Below are positions 24,623-34,085 of a stretch of 64,000 nt of DNA, piece after piece. The notes below the pieces were generated by a model that worked only from the letters and a program-made list of their open reading frames with translations, did no database searches and had not been told where the DNA came from. The stretch is from CAVSUZ01 sp963791885 (GTDB taxonomy: Bacteria; Pseudomonadota; Alphaproteobacteria; Acetobacterales; Acetobacteraceae). The stretch is from NCBI GenBank assembly GCA_963791885.1, contig CAWBUL010000005.1, positions 1,302,001-1,366,000 of the forward strand, in the 5' to 3' direction. Made by a program: the position numbers and the translations under genes. The stretch's first letter is position 1, and each line of letters begins with the position of its first letter.

Positions 24623-27600
24623 CTATTCGATTGCCATAAGCGAGGCGTTGCAGCCGGCGGCCGTGGTGTTGATAGAAGTTACGATCTCCTGCAGCAGCCA
24701 GTTGGGACAATACTGCCCTTCCTCGTCAGGAGCCTGGATCGGAGCCAGCGGTCCCGGCAGCGCGGCGATCTCGGCGCTTGCACGCTTGATGCGCTCCGCA
24801 TCGCCTTCGATCAGGGCGCCCGCGAACGGGCCCGCATGGTGCCAGTCGGTAACCCAGCGAAGGCGGGAAGCGACGCGTGGCGGCAGGCCCTCGAGTGCTC
24901 GCTTCAGACCAGGCGCTTCTTGCACCACAGCTTCGTTCCCTGCCGCGAGGGCGGCGCCAACCTGGTGATACAGCCCCGCCGCCGTCAGAGGCAGAAGCAG
25001 GACCGCGCCACGCGGATGCAAGGCATAGATATCGGCCTCGCCGACGGGGCCGCCCAGTTCCGTCCGCAGGCCGATCCCGGATCGAGTGATCAGATCGTGC
25101 ATGGCTGTCGCCGCGCCGGTTTCGCCCTTGCCTTCCAGCCAGTCCGCGAAATCCCGCGCCGGTTGATCGGTGCGGGCTGGTCCGAAACGGGTCAGGCGCG
25201 GCGGGCGAGTCACCAGCCGTCCGAGGTACAAGGGGCCTCCCGCCTTCGGGCCGGTGCCCGACAGACCCCGACCACCGAAGGGCTGTACCCCAACAACTGC
25301 CCCAATGATGTTGCGGTTGACATAGAGATTACCGGCCTTGATCCGGCTGGTGACATGCTCGATCGTTTCATCGAGCCGCGTGTGCAATCCGAAGGTCAGG
25401 CCATAGCCGGTGGCATTGATGTCGCGGATGAGATCCTCGATTTCGGTGCGTTTGTATCGAAGCACGTGCAGTACAGGGCCGAAAACCTCACGCTCCAAAA
25501 CCGACATTCGATCGATTTCGATGATTGTGGGAGGCACGAAGGTCCCATTCGAGGTGTCCGCATCCAGGCTGCACTGTTCGACCGCGTATCCGCGTTTGCG
25601 CATATGGGCGATATGAACGTCGATGGTCGCCTTGGCGTCCGCGGTGATGACCGGCCCCACATCGGTCGAAAGCCTGTCCGTGCGTCCGACCGACAATTCG
25701 GCCATTGCACCCTTCAACATCATCAGAATGCGATCGGCCGTATCCTCCTGCACGCAGAGGACCCTCAAAGCCGAGCAGCGTTGCCCCGCGCTGTCAAAGG
25801 CCGAAACGATGGCATCTGAAACCACCTGTTCCGGCAGCGCTGACGAATCGACGATCATCGCGTTCTGCCCGCCGGTTTCGGCAATCAGCGGAATCGGTCG
25901 GCCGGCGGTCGACAGGCGCTCGGCCAAACGAGCCTGGATGAGCCGGGCGACGTCGGTCGAGCCGGTGAACATGACGGCGGCTGTCTCTGGCGCATCGACC
26001 AGCGCCGCACCGATACGCCCGTCCCCGGGCAGCAGTTGCAGCGCGGCCCGTGGAATTCCGGCGTCGTGCAGGATCGCGATGCCGGCAGCGGCAATCAGCG
26101 GCGTCTCCTCTGCAGGCTTCGCGAGTACCGAGTTGCCGGCCGCCAGCGCCGCCGCGATCTGACCGGTGAAGATCGCAAGCGGAAAGTTCCACGGGCTGAT
26201 GCACACCACCGGCCCCAACGGTCGCTGTTCCTCGCCAAAGGTTTCACGCGCCTGCTGCGCATAGTATCGGAGGAAATCAACTGCCTCGCGGACTTCGGAA
26301 ATGGCGTTGGAGGCGGTTTTGCCTGCCTCCCGCATGATCAATCCCATCAGTGTCGGCATGCGCGCCTGCAGCAGGTCGGACGCCTGCTCCAGGATGGCGG
26401 CGCGCTCCACAACGGATACTCCCGCCCAGCCGGCAGCACTCTCCGCCGCATCACGAACTGCCAGCCGAGCGTGTTCCTCGGTTGCCTCGATCACCTGGCC
26501 AACGATGTCGGTGTGATCACCCGGATTGTGCACGGGCCGTGCAGTACCTGCTGCAACCGTGCCGGCCAGCACCGGCTCGGCACGCCAAGACACACGTGTG
26601 CTCGCGAGCAGTGCGTCCGAAAGTTGGGCCAAGGCCGACTCATCGGCCAAATCGATGCCTGACGAGTTCCTCCGTGACGGTCCGAAGATGTCGAGCTGGC
26701 AGCTTGATCCGATCATGAGGCGCTCCTGGCACCGGCATCGCGCTGACCGCCGCCGCCGGATCCGCAACGAGCTCGTTGATCGGCACATTCGGATCGGCAA
26801 TCCGATGAACGAAGGAGGAGTTGGCGCCGTTTTCCAGCAAGCGCCGAACCAGATAAGCGAGCAACGTTTCATGCGTGCCCACCGGGGCGTAGATGCGGCA
26901 CGGGCGATGGAGCTGCTCCTTCAGGACCACTTCTTCATAAAGAGACTCGCCCATCCCATGCAGGCATTGGAATTCGTAAAGCCCAGGTGGGAAGTCGGGA
27001 CCGGCGAGATGATAGACGGTCGCGAGCGTCTGCGCGTTGTGGGTGGCAAACTGAGGAAACACCGCATCGGTCGCGGCCAGCAGCCTGCGTGCGCAGGCGA
27101 TGTACGAAATGTCAGTATGAAGCTTGCGGGTGAAGACTGGAAAATCCTCCAGACCATCGACCTGCGCGCGCTTGATCTCCGCATCCCAGTACGCGCCCTT
27201 GACCAGGCGCAGCATCACGCGATGGCTCGACCGTCGTGCCAGATCGATGACGTAGTCCAGCACGAAGGGGCAGCGCCGGCTGTACGCCTGCACAACAAAG
27301 CCGAGCCCGTTCCAGTTGGCGAGCGCGGGATCGAGACAAAGCTCCTCCAGCAGGTCGAGCGACAATTCGAGCCGATCGGCTTCTTCGGCATCGATGTTGA
27401 AGCCGATATCATAGCGCTTCGATAAAAGTGCGAGCGCGCGCAACCGCGGCAGCAACTCACTGATGACACGGTTTGCCTGGGCGCGCGTGTAGCGAGGATG
27501 CAGGGCTGACAATTTGACGGAGATGCCTGGCCCTTCGATCGGACCGCGGCCGGCCGCTTCCTTGCCGATGGCGTGAATGGCACCCTCGTAGTTGCGGAAG

Positions 27601-28271
27601 TAGCGATGAGCATCGGCGGCGGTTGCGGCCGCTTCGCCGAGCATATCGTAGGAGTGGCGGAAACCTTTCTGTTCCTGGATGCGTGACCGGTTCAGCGCCT
27701 GCTCGATCGTCTCGGCGGCAACGAATTGCTCGCCCAGCATCCGCATCGCCATATCGACGCCGCGGCGGATCACCGGCTCGCCATATCGTGCGATCAGACG
27801 GGTCAGGGCGGCCGACGACCCGCGATCGTTGACCGTGGACGCGAGCCGTCCGGTGATAACCAGGCCCCAGGTCGCGGCGTTGACGAACAGCGACGGCCCG
27901 GTGCCGGCGTGGGAGATCCAGTCTCCTCCGGCGATCTTGTCTCGGATCAGGGCATCACGGGTGGCCGCGTCCGGAATGCGCAGGAGCGCTTCGGCCAGGC
28001 ACATCAACGCGACGCCTTCCTGGCTGGACAGGGCATATTCCTGGAGCAGCGCCTCTACCATCGATCCGCGCTGCTTGCGGCGCAGAGCCTCGATCAGTCC
28101 GCGCGCGGTCCTGGCGATGTCCGCACGAAGCGGCTCGGACAGAGTAGCTTGCTCGAGCAGGGGACGAAGGCAGTTGGGTTCGGGGCGGCGGAAGGCTGCC
28201 GTAATGGCGCGCCGGAACGGCGTCTGCTCATGGATCGGCGGGGCGAATGCGGCGAACGGCTCGGCATTCAT
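24623..28271 (-). pseudogene. putA: Bifunctional proline dehydrogenase / P5C dehydrogenase PutA, frameshifted
   Basis: The N-terminal part (28271 to about 26690) is the FAD-dependent proline dehydrogenase barrel, with GPGISVKLSALHPRY, FNIDAEEADRLELSLDLL and FATHNAQTLATVYH. The C-terminal part (to 24623) is an aldehyde dehydrogenase: VVCISPWNFPLAIFTGQI, the catalytic-cysteine block FDSAGQRCSALRVLCVQ, and PFGGRGLSGTGPKAGGP. Together they oxidise proline to glutamate. At 26690-26700 one extra base separates KLPA from DIFGPSRRNSSG; without it the 1216-codon frame is continuous. The protein lacks the N-terminal ribbon-helix-helix of enteric PutA, as is usual for alphaproteobacteria. The end carries a second short ALDH-like domain. 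The lesion is probably a sequence error. Confidence 0.9.
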
Positions 28272-28322
28272 CGGACCCTCGGAACCCCGCCGCTTTTGAC
28301 GGCGAAATTACCCTTTCGGGAA

Positions 28323-28398
28323 TGGTGCCCAGGGGCGGAATCGAACCACCGACACTGCGATTTTCAGTCGCATGCTCTACCAACTGAGCTACCTGGGC
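28323..28398 (-). tRNA. tRNA-Phe (anticodon GAA)
   Basis: Read on the minus strand, the 76-base element begins GCCCAGG, has a D-arm with AGCTCAGTTGG, an anticodon arm with loop CTGAAAA giving anticodon GAA, and a T-arm with GGTTCGATTCC. The acceptor stem pairs GCCCAGG with CCTGGGC, and CCA is encoded. It is intact and sits between putA and the gamma-carbonic anhydrase gene. Confidence 0.97.
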
Positions 28399-28432
28399 GT
28401 GACGGTATGGCTACCGTATCCCCATCAGCCGA

Positions 28433-29008
28433 TCAAGCGTCCGCACCGTTGCCCAGACCCGCGCGATAACGCGCGGCAAGCTTGCGGTATTCCTCGGCGT
28501 TACGATCGAACTTCCGCCGTTCCTCCTCGTCCATTACGCGCTTCAGCTTGGCCGGAGCGCCGGTCCAAAGCTCATAGCGCCCGATCACCTTGCCAGGCGT
28601 AAGCAGACCGCCGGCGCCGAGCATGCCGCCCTCCTCGATGACCGCGCCGTCCAGGACCGTGGAGCCCATGCCGACGAAGGCGCGATTGTGCAGCGTGCAG
28701 GCATGGATGATCGCGGCGTGGCCCACCGTAACGTCATCTCCGATGATAGTGGGATAGGTCACCGCATCTACGTGGATGATGGTGCCATCCTGAATGTTGG
28801 TGCGGGCGCCGATGCGAATGAAGTTCGTATCCCCGCGCACCACGCAGCTGAACCAAATGCCGGACTCGGCGCCGATCTCCACGTCGCCGATCACGGCGGC
28901 CGTTGGGGCAATGAACGCAGTTGGATGGATGCGCGGGAACGTACCGTCCAGCGCGTATAGCGGGTCGTGCGAGGCCGGAACCGCGCGCCCGACCTGAATG
29001 TCAGCCAT
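28433..29008 (-). CDS. Gamma carbonic anhydrase family protein (left-handed beta-helix)
   Basis: A 191-residue hexapeptide-repeat protein. Repeats such as IGDVEIGAESGIWF, GARTNIQDGTIIHVDA and VGHAAIIHACTLHNRAFVGMGSTVLDGA form the left-handed beta-helix. The three metal-ligand histidines of the family are visible in HVDA and VGHAAIIHAC. Members of the YrdA/PaaY/gamma-CA group may hydrate CO2 or serve as metal-binding scaffolds. The start overlaps the end of argC by eight bases (coupled translation). Family assignment is firm; carbonic anhydrase activity is not certain. Confidence 0.9.
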   Translation of the reverse strand: MADIQVGRAVPASHDPLYALDGTFPRIHPTAFIAPTAAVIGDVEIGAESGIWFSCVVRGDTNFIRIGARTNIQDGTIIHVDAVTYPTIIGDDVTVGHAAIIHACTLHNRAFVGMGSTVLDGAVIEEGGMLGAGGLLTPGKVIGRYELWTGAPAKLKRVMDEEERRKFDRNAEEYRKLAARYRAGLGNGADA

Positions 29009-29930
29009 GTGCGATCCCCAGCATCAGGCAGAGATTTTGGACCGCCGCCCCCGACGCGCCCTTGCCGAGATTATCCAGCCGCGCGACCAGCACTGCCTGG
29101 CGGTGCGGTTCATTGGCGTAGACGTAAAGTTCCAGCATGTTGGAGCCGTTCAGCGCTTCCGGTTCCAGCTTGCCCGACGCGTCTCCGGACGTAACCCGCA
29201 CGAAGCTGCTGCCGGCATACCGTGCTTCCAACACCGAGCGCACATCGGCGCCGGTCGGCTTAGCCGTCAACGTATCCAGATGCAGTGGCACGCTGACCAG
29301 CATACCTTGCCTGAAATGGCCGACGGACGGTACGAAGATCGGCCGACGACTGAGACCGCCGTACAGGTGCGTCTCCGGTACGTGCTTGTGCTCCAGACCG
29401 AGGGCATAGAGTTCGAAGGCGGGCCCTCCGCTCGCTTCATGCGCCTGGATCATAGATTTGCCGCCGCCGGAGTAGCCGCTGATCGCGTTGATCGTCACCG
29501 GGTAGTCGGGGGGCATGATGCCCGCATCCACCAGGGGGCGGATCAGCGCAATCGCGCCCGTCGGATAGCATCCGGGGTTGGCGACCTTCCGGGCGCCTGC
29601 GATACGCTCGGCCTGACCGGGAGCCAGCTCCGGGAAGCCATAGACCCAGGCGGGGTCCACCCGGTGGGCGGTGCTGGCGTCCAGGATGCGCGGCGCCGCG
29701 TTGCCGAGCCCGTCCGCGAGGACAACGGACTCCTTCGCGGCCGTGTCGGGCAGGCACAGCACCACCGCGTCCACCTCCGCCATTAGGTCGCGGCGGGCGG
29801 CGGGATCCTTGCGGTGCTCTTCCGGCAGGCTTCGGAGCTCCACGGCCGGCAGCGCGGCCAAGCGCTCCCGGATCTGCAGTCCGGTCGTGCCCGCTTCGCC
29901 ATCGATGAACACCGCCGGCCGATCGGCCAT
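29001..29930 (-). CDS. argC: N-acetyl-gamma-glutamyl-phosphate reductase ArgC (type 2)
   Basis: A 309-residue NADPH-dependent reductase of arginine biosynthesis that converts N-acetylglutamyl phosphate to its semialdehyde. VFIDGEAGTTGLQI is the start of the Rossmann fold. The catalytic cysteine is C121 in VANPGCYPTGAIALIRPL, and SGYSGGGKSMI follows in the dimer domain. The length and the short N-terminal domain match the AGPR type 2 group. It follows rpsI in the same direction with a 28-base gap, and its end overlaps the gamma-CA start. Confidence 0.95.
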   Translation of the reverse strand: MADRPAVFIDGEAGTTGLQIRERLAALPAVELRSLPEEHRKDPAARRDLMAEVDAVVLCLPDTAAKESVVLADGLGNAAPRILDASTAHRVDPAWVYGFPELAPGQAERIAGARKVANPGCYPTGAIALIRPLVDAGIMPPDYPVTINAISGYSGGGKSMIQAHEASGGPAFELYALGLEHKHVPETHLYGGLSRRPIFVPSVGHFRQGMLVSVPLHLDTLTAKPTGADVRSVLEARYAGSSFVRVTSGDASGKLEPEALNGSNMLELYVYANEPHRQAVLVARLDNLGKGASGAAVQNLCLMLGIAHG

Positions 29931-29958
29931 GAAACCCTCCGCTGCTGCGCGCGCTCCG

Positions 29959-30456
29959 TTACCGCTTGCTGAACTGGAAGCTGCGGCGCGCCTTGGCCTT
30001 GCCGTACTTCTTCCGCTCTACCACGCGGGAATCGCGCGTCAGGAAGCCCGCCGCCTTCAGGATCGCCCGCAGGTCCGGCTCATAATTCGTCAGCGCTCGG
30101 CTGATTCCATGACGAACCGCGCCAGCCTGGCCGGACAGACCGCCGCCGACGACGGTGCAATACACGTCGAACTGGTTGTAGCGGTCCGCCACCAGGAAAG
30201 GCTGAGTGATCAGCATGCGCAGCACGGGGCGGGCGAAATACTGCACCGCCTTCTTGCCGTTCACCATGATCTCCCCCTTGCCGGGCTTGACCCAGACGCG
30301 CGCCACCGCGTTCTTGCGCCGGCCTGTGGCATAGGAGCGGCCGAGTTGATCGCGCTTCGGTTCGTGTCGCGGCGTCTCCGGCTGTACGGTGCCGGTGCTG
30401 ACCGCCATTTCCCGCAGATCAGCGAGCGTCCCCGTGCGGGGTTGGGTTCCAGACAT
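29959..30456 (-). CDS. rpsI: 30S ribosomal protein uS9
   Basis: A 165-residue S9 protein with a roughly 40-residue alphaproteobacterial N-terminal extension. The core begins SYATGRRKNAVARVWVKPGKG, continues with GGGLSGQAGAVRHGISRAL, and ends with the basic tail KARRSFQFSKR that reaches the P site of the small subunit. It is four bases from rplM, the standard rplM-rpsI operon. Confidence 0.98.
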   Translation of the reverse strand: MSGTQPRTGTLADLREMAVSTGTVQPETPRHEPKRDQLGRSYATGRRKNAVARVWVKPGKGEIMVNGKKAVQYFARPVLRMLITQPFLVADRYNQFDVYCTVVGGGLSGQAGAVRHGISRALTNYEPDLRAILKAAGFLTRDSRVVERKKYGKAKARRSFQFSKR

Positions 30457-30460
30457 CGGC

Positions 30461-30925
30461 TCAGCCCCGCTTGTTTTTCGGGTTCATCGCCGCGACATCG
30501 AGCGGCTTGGGCTGCTGCGCGTCGTGCGGGTGTTCGGCCCCGGCATAGACGTGAAGATGCTTCATTTGCCGGCGCTGCAGCGGTCCGCGCGTGATCATCC
30601 GCTCCACCGCCTTTTCGACCACTCGCTCGGGATGCGCGCTCTCCAACCGCTCGCGCATGGTGTGGCCCTTGATGCCACCCGGGTAGCCGGTGTGGTAATA
30701 GAATGTGGACTGTCCCAGCTTGTTGCCGGTCAGCCGCACCTTTCGCGCGTTCACCACGATCACGTTGTCCCCGCAGTCGACATGCGGCGTGAATTGCGGC
30801 TTGTGCTTGCCGCGCAAGCGGTTGGCGACGATTGAAGCCAAGCGGCCCAGTACGACACCATCGGCGTCGACCACCACCCAGTCCTTCTGCACGTCCGCCG
30901 GTTTCAACGAAACCGTGGTCTTCAT
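30461..30925 (-). CDS. rplM: 50S ribosomal protein uL13
   Basis: A 154-residue L13 protein. WVVVDADGVVLGRLASIVANRLRGKHKP opens the family fold, with GDNVIVVNARKVRLTGNKLGQ in the middle and MLRGPLQRR-type sequence (MITRGPLQRRQMKHLHVYAGAEHPHDAQQP) near the end. It is the first gene of the rplM-rpsI-argC-gamma-CA series on the minus strand; the promoter should lie in the 104 bases between 30926 and 31029. Confidence 0.98.
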   Translation of the reverse strand: MKTTVSLKPADVQKDWVVVDADGVVLGRLASIVANRLRGKHKPQFTPHVDCGDNVIVVNARKVRLTGNKLGQSTFYYHTGYPGGIKGHTMRERLESAHPERVVEKAVERMITRGPLQRRQMKHLHVYAGAEHPHDAQQPKPLDVAAMNPKNKRG

Positions 30926-31029
30926 ATCTTAAGCCCTTGATCGGAAAGCGCGCTGTATGTGCGCGCAGCCGCTGTCCGTCAAGGGTGCAAGCGATGTGGT
31001 ATTATCTTACCACACTCACGCCCGAGCGC

Positions 31030-31428
31030 CTATTCCATCGTCTGCACCGCCTCGGGTGTGATCTCAAACATGATCCGCTCCTCGCCCGGCTGGCGGAATG
31101 GATATTTGTCCTTCCCCAAATATTTCTTCGCCAGGCTGTCGATATGGGCGTCTGCGCCCTCAGTGGTGGCGCGCGTCACCGTGCCGCGGAGCTGCATGTA
31201 ACGATAGGGATTGTCTGGATCCATGATTGAAAGGGCAACTCTCGCGCCTTCCTTCATGGTACGCGCTTTGACCCGGCCCTTCGCTGTATTGACCCGGATC
31301 TTATCGCCGGCGGTGTCAAACCACACCGGGGTGACCTGGGGCGAGCCGTCGGCCTTCACGGTCGCGACGTTGGCGAATGCCTTCTTGTTATCCAACAAGT
31401 CGCGAAAATTGTCCGGCACCTTGGTCAT
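31030..31428 (-). CDS. PPOX-class (split beta-barrel) flavin/F420-dependent oxidoreductase family protein
   Basis: A 132-residue split-barrel protein. AFANVATVKADGSPQVTPVWFDTAGDKIRVNTAKGRVKARTMK is the classic FMN/F420-binding face, and PYRYMQLRGTVTRATTEGADAHIDSLAKKYLG follows. It resembles the TIGR03618-type F420-dependent group, which is mostly actinobacterial; in an alphaproteobacterium the cofactor may be FMN or heme. The gene is alone and lies upstream of the rplM operon on the same strand. Confidence 0.87.
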   Translation of the reverse strand: MTKVPDNFRDLLDNKKAFANVATVKADGSPQVTPVWFDTAGDKIRVNTAKGRVKARTMKEGARVALSIMDPDNPYRYMQLRGTVTRATTEGADAHIDSLAKKYLGKDKYPFRQPGEERIMFEITPEAVQTME

Positions 31429-31815
31429 GATCCCCTATCCTCCAGCTGTCGTGGCCAGCAAATTAGGTGCATCCGCCACGGGCCGCTTCAAGTGTTCGGC
31501 ACGGCCCTCCGGCTTCCGAGGAATGTTCCCGTTTCCGTGAACGGCGCTGGGCTAAAAATGTCACCACCGCGTGAGGAACGCGGTTAGCCTCCGTCACACT
31601 TCCTATGTCGTCTACCGGAGAGAATTGTTGCCGGTGATACGGATTTTGCCTCGGACTTGACCGACGGAGAGACGAGGGGTGGAAAAACCGGCGGAAACCA
31701 AACGGCTTCGCTGTCGTTGCAATAGCGGCAGATGCCGAGCAGTTCGGTCCGTCACCACCGCCGGTCCGCTGGCGCGGAAAGGTCCGGGTGCTGCCGGACG
31801 GGAAAAGGTGTGACA
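31429..31815. other. 387-bp intergenic region
   Basis: No convincing gene is seen. The region separates divergent genes (the PPOX protein and the MarR regulator), so promoters for both should be here. A small dyad, ACCGCG with CGCGGT around a seven-base loop, lies near 31565-31583 without a T-tract. I do not see an RNA gene. Confidence 0.4.
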
Positions 31816-32238
31816 ATGAGCGGCAATGTATCAGACGATCCTGACGACCTCGCGGGCGTGTTGCGCCGGACCATCGTAGAGTTGGTGCGACGGGACGGAC
31901 CGGATCTCTCGGCCCGGCAATTGGGGGTGTTTCTGACTTGCTACCTGGAAAACGACCCGCAGACGGTCCGCGGACTGGCTGCAAAGCTGGGTGTGTCGAA
32001 ACCGGCGATCACGCGAGCCTTGGATCGGCTGACGGAATTCGATTTGGTAAAACGCAAGACTGACCCCATGGACCGCCGCAGTGTACTGGTTCAGCGCACG
32101 ACGGCGGGGGTGGCCTTTCTTCGTGACCTTCGCTCCATCATGCGCGATGCTGCGGGAGACATGAGGCTGGGCACCGGAACCGGAGTGGGCCATGACCATG
32201 AACCCGAACACGAGGAGGTTCGTGCGGGCCATTCGTAA
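31816..32238 (+). CDS. MarR family transcriptional regulator
   Basis: A 140-residue winged-helix protein. LGVFLTCYLENDPQTVRGLAAKLGVSKPAITRALDRLTEFDLVKRKTDPMDRRSVLVQRTTAGVAFLRDL contains the recognition helix and the wing DRRS, both typical of MarR. The C-terminal tail is histidine- and acid-rich (GHDHEPEHEEVRAGHS), so metal binding is possible. The start at 31816 gives MSGNVSDD; the longer frame upstream is basic and unlikely. Twelve bases downstream begins the free-methionine sulfoxide reductase gene, its likely regulatory partner. Confidence 0.88.
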   Translation: MSGNVSDDPDDLAGVLRRTIVELVRRDGPDLSARQLGVFLTCYLENDPQTVRGLAAKLGVSKPAITRALDRLTEFDLVKRKTDPMDRRSVLVQRTTAGVAFLRDLRSIMRDAAGDMRLGTGTGVGHDHEPEHEEVRAGHS

Positions 32239-32249
32239 ATCATGACCGG

Positions 32250-32744
32250 ATGGAGACGGCACCCTGGGATGCGGATAGTCGGCTCCTGGACAAAGCCGCC
32301 ATTTACCAGGACTTAGCCCAAGCCATTTCTGCCCTGTTCGAGGGCGAATCCGACCCGGTCGCCAATGCCGCCAACGCGGCGTCAGCTATTTTCTACAGCT
32401 TGCCGGACCTGAATTGGGCGGGCTTCTACTTTCTTCACGGTTCCGAACTCGTGCTTGGCCCGTTTCAGGGGCGTCCCGCCTGCTTGAGGATCCCCCTCGG
32501 ACGTGGGGTTTGCGGAACGGCCGCGTCGGAGCGCCGCTCAATTCTGGTCCCCGACGTCCACGCTTTTCCCGGACATATCGCCTGCGATCCACGCTCCCGC
32601 TCCGAGCTGGTCACGCCGCTCCTCGCCGGAGATCGGTTGATCGGCGTCTTGGACCTCGACAGTCCGGTTCCGACACGGTTTGATGCGGCCGATCAGGCCG
32701 GATGCGAGTCGCTGGCCAGGATCATTGCGCCCATACTCGCCTGA
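32250..32744 (+). CDS. GAF-domain free methionine-(R)-sulfoxide reductase (fRMsr)
   Basis: A 164-residue single GAF domain. The three family cysteines are visible: PACLRIPLGRGVCG (two) and HIACDPRSRSELVTP (one). LNWAGFYFLHGSELVLGPFQG and LIGVLDLDSPVPTRFDAAD are the other family blocks. It reduces free L-methionine-R-sulfoxide in the cytoplasm and so complements MsrA and MsrB, which are encoded at 41.5-43.2 kb. It follows the MarR gene closely and precedes the HdeD-like gene. Confidence 0.9.
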   Translation: METAPWDADSRLLDKAAIYQDLAQAISALFEGESDPVANAANAASAIFYSLPDLNWAGFYFLHGSELVLGPFQGRPACLRIPLGRGVCGTAASERRSILVPDVHAFPGHIACDPRSRSELVTPLLAGDRLIGVLDLDSPVPTRFDAADQAGCESLARIIAPILA

Positions 32745-32761
32745 CAGAACAGGACGGCTTC

Positions 32762-33328
32762 ATGAGCGGAACCAGTTGGACACCACCGGCTGTCGGCGGC
32801 CCTCGGCCACGCTCGTCGTGGATCTGGTTCGTGGTCCTCGGTGTGCTGCAAATCCTGCTCGGCGTGTTTTGCTGGTTCGACGTGCTGGCTGCGACGATTG
32901 CCGCCACATACCTGATCGGGGCGGCGCTGCTTCTTGGCGGCGTGCTCCAGGCGATCCACTCCTTCCTCGACCGCGGCTGGGGCGGCTTCATCCTCCATCT
33001 GCTCGCGGGCATCCTGTACATCGTCGCCGGCCTGCTGATCATGGCGGAGCCGGTGCGCGGCGCTCTGATCATCACTGTGGTTCTGTCGGTCGTGATGATC
33101 GTGGCCGGCATTTTCCGCGTCGTGCTCGCGGTGCAGCATTGGCATCTCGGCGGGGCGGGCCTGATGCTCGTCGGAGGCTTTATCTCAATCGGCGTTGGCT
33201 TCCTGCTCTACCTCACCCTGCCGTGGTCCGGTCTCTGGGTGTTGGGAACCCTGATCGCCATCGAGCTGATCTTCCATGGCGCGGCTTGGCTCGAATTCGG
33301 GCTGTCTCTGCGCCGACTACCGGCCTGA
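32762..33328 (+). CDS. HdeD family integral membrane protein
   Basis: A 188-residue protein with six hydrophobic segments arranged as the DUF308/HdeD fold: WIWFVVLGVLQILLGVFCWF, AATIAATYLIGAALLLGGVLQAI, HLLAGILYIVAGLLIMAEP, ALIITVVLSVVMIVAGIFRVV and two more. HdeD in E. coli is linked to acid resistance at high cell density, but the molecular role is not known. The ATG at 32762 follows the fRMsr stop by 17 bases, and pyrE begins only seven bases after its stop. Confidence 0.88.
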   Translation: MSGTSWTPPAVGGPRPRSSWIWFVVLGVLQILLGVFCWFDVLAATIAATYLIGAALLLGGVLQAIHSFLDRGWGGFILHLLAGILYIVAGLLIMAEPVRGALIITVVLSVVMIVAGIFRVVLAVQHWHLGGAGLMLVGGFISIGVGFLLYLTLPWSGLWVLGTLIAIELIFHGAAWLEFGLSLRRLPA

Positions 33329-33335
33329 CGCGTCG

Positions 33336-34085
33336 ATGGCCAAGACCGCTTCCGCTTTTCCCAAAGCGGCCCAGACCGAGTGGGACCGCGACGCCGCCCT
33401 CGCGACCGCGCGCTTGCTTCTGGAAATCAAGGCCGTGAATTTTCGGCCCGAGGAGCCATACACCTTCACTTCCGGCTGGAAGTCGCCCGTCTATATCGAC
33501 TGCCGCCGCATCATCTTCTTTCCCCGCGCCAGGACGAAAATCTGTGAGCTCAGCGTCGAGAAGATAAACCGCCACATTGGCTATGAAACCATTGAGGCCG
33601 TGGCGGGCGGGGAGACGGCGGGAATCCCGTTTGCCGCCTGGATCGCCGACCGGATGGCCGCGCCGATGGCCTATGTGCGTAAGAAGCCCAAGGGGTTCGG
33701 ACGCAATGCGCTGATCGAGGGTGATGTGCCGGAGGGCAAACGCACATTGCTGGTTGAGGACCTGACCACAGACGGCCAGTCGAAGATCCGGTTCTGCCAG
33801 GCGCTGCGCGATGCCGGCGCCATCGTGAACCATACCTTCGTCGTGTTCTTCTACGGCGTCTTCCCTGGTGCGTTCGAGACCCTCTCGCGGATGGATATCT
33901 CGTTGCACCACCTCTGCACATGGTGGGATGTGCTGGATGCCTGCCGTGATCGGCCGTACTTCTCGGAGTCCGCACTGGCGGAAGTACGGCGCTTCCTGGA
34001 GGATCCGGTGGCATGGTCCGCCAGTCATGGCGGTGTGGCGAGCGCGGAGGAAGCGGCGGCCAGGCGGCTGGCGGCGGAGAGCTAA
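33336..34085 (+). CDS. pyrE: Orotate phosphoribosyltransferase family protein
   Basis: A 249-residue type I phosphoribosyltransferase of pyrimidine synthesis, joining orotate and PRPP to give OMP. FRPEEPYTFTSGWKSPVYIDCRRI is the orotate-binding start of the family. VAGGETAGIPFAAWIADRMAAPMAYVRKKPKGFGRNALIEG carries the catalytic lysine loop, and TLLVEDLTTDGQSK is the PRPP motif. The C-terminal 50 residues exceed the short bacterial PyrE and fit the alphaproteobacterial type. The stop overlaps the stop of the convergent histidine kinase gene. Confidence 0.9.
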   Translation: MAKTASAFPKAAQTEWDRDAALATARLLLEIKAVNFRPEEPYTFTSGWKSPVYIDCRRIIFFPRARTKICELSVEKINRHIGYETIEAVAGGETAGIPFAAWIADRMAAPMAYVRKKPKGFGRNALIEGDVPEGKRTLLVEDLTTDGQSKIRFCQALRDAGAIVNHTFVVFFYGVFPGAFETLSRMDISLHHLCTWWDVLDACRDRPYFSESALAEVRRFLEDPVAWSASHGGVASAEEAAARRLAAES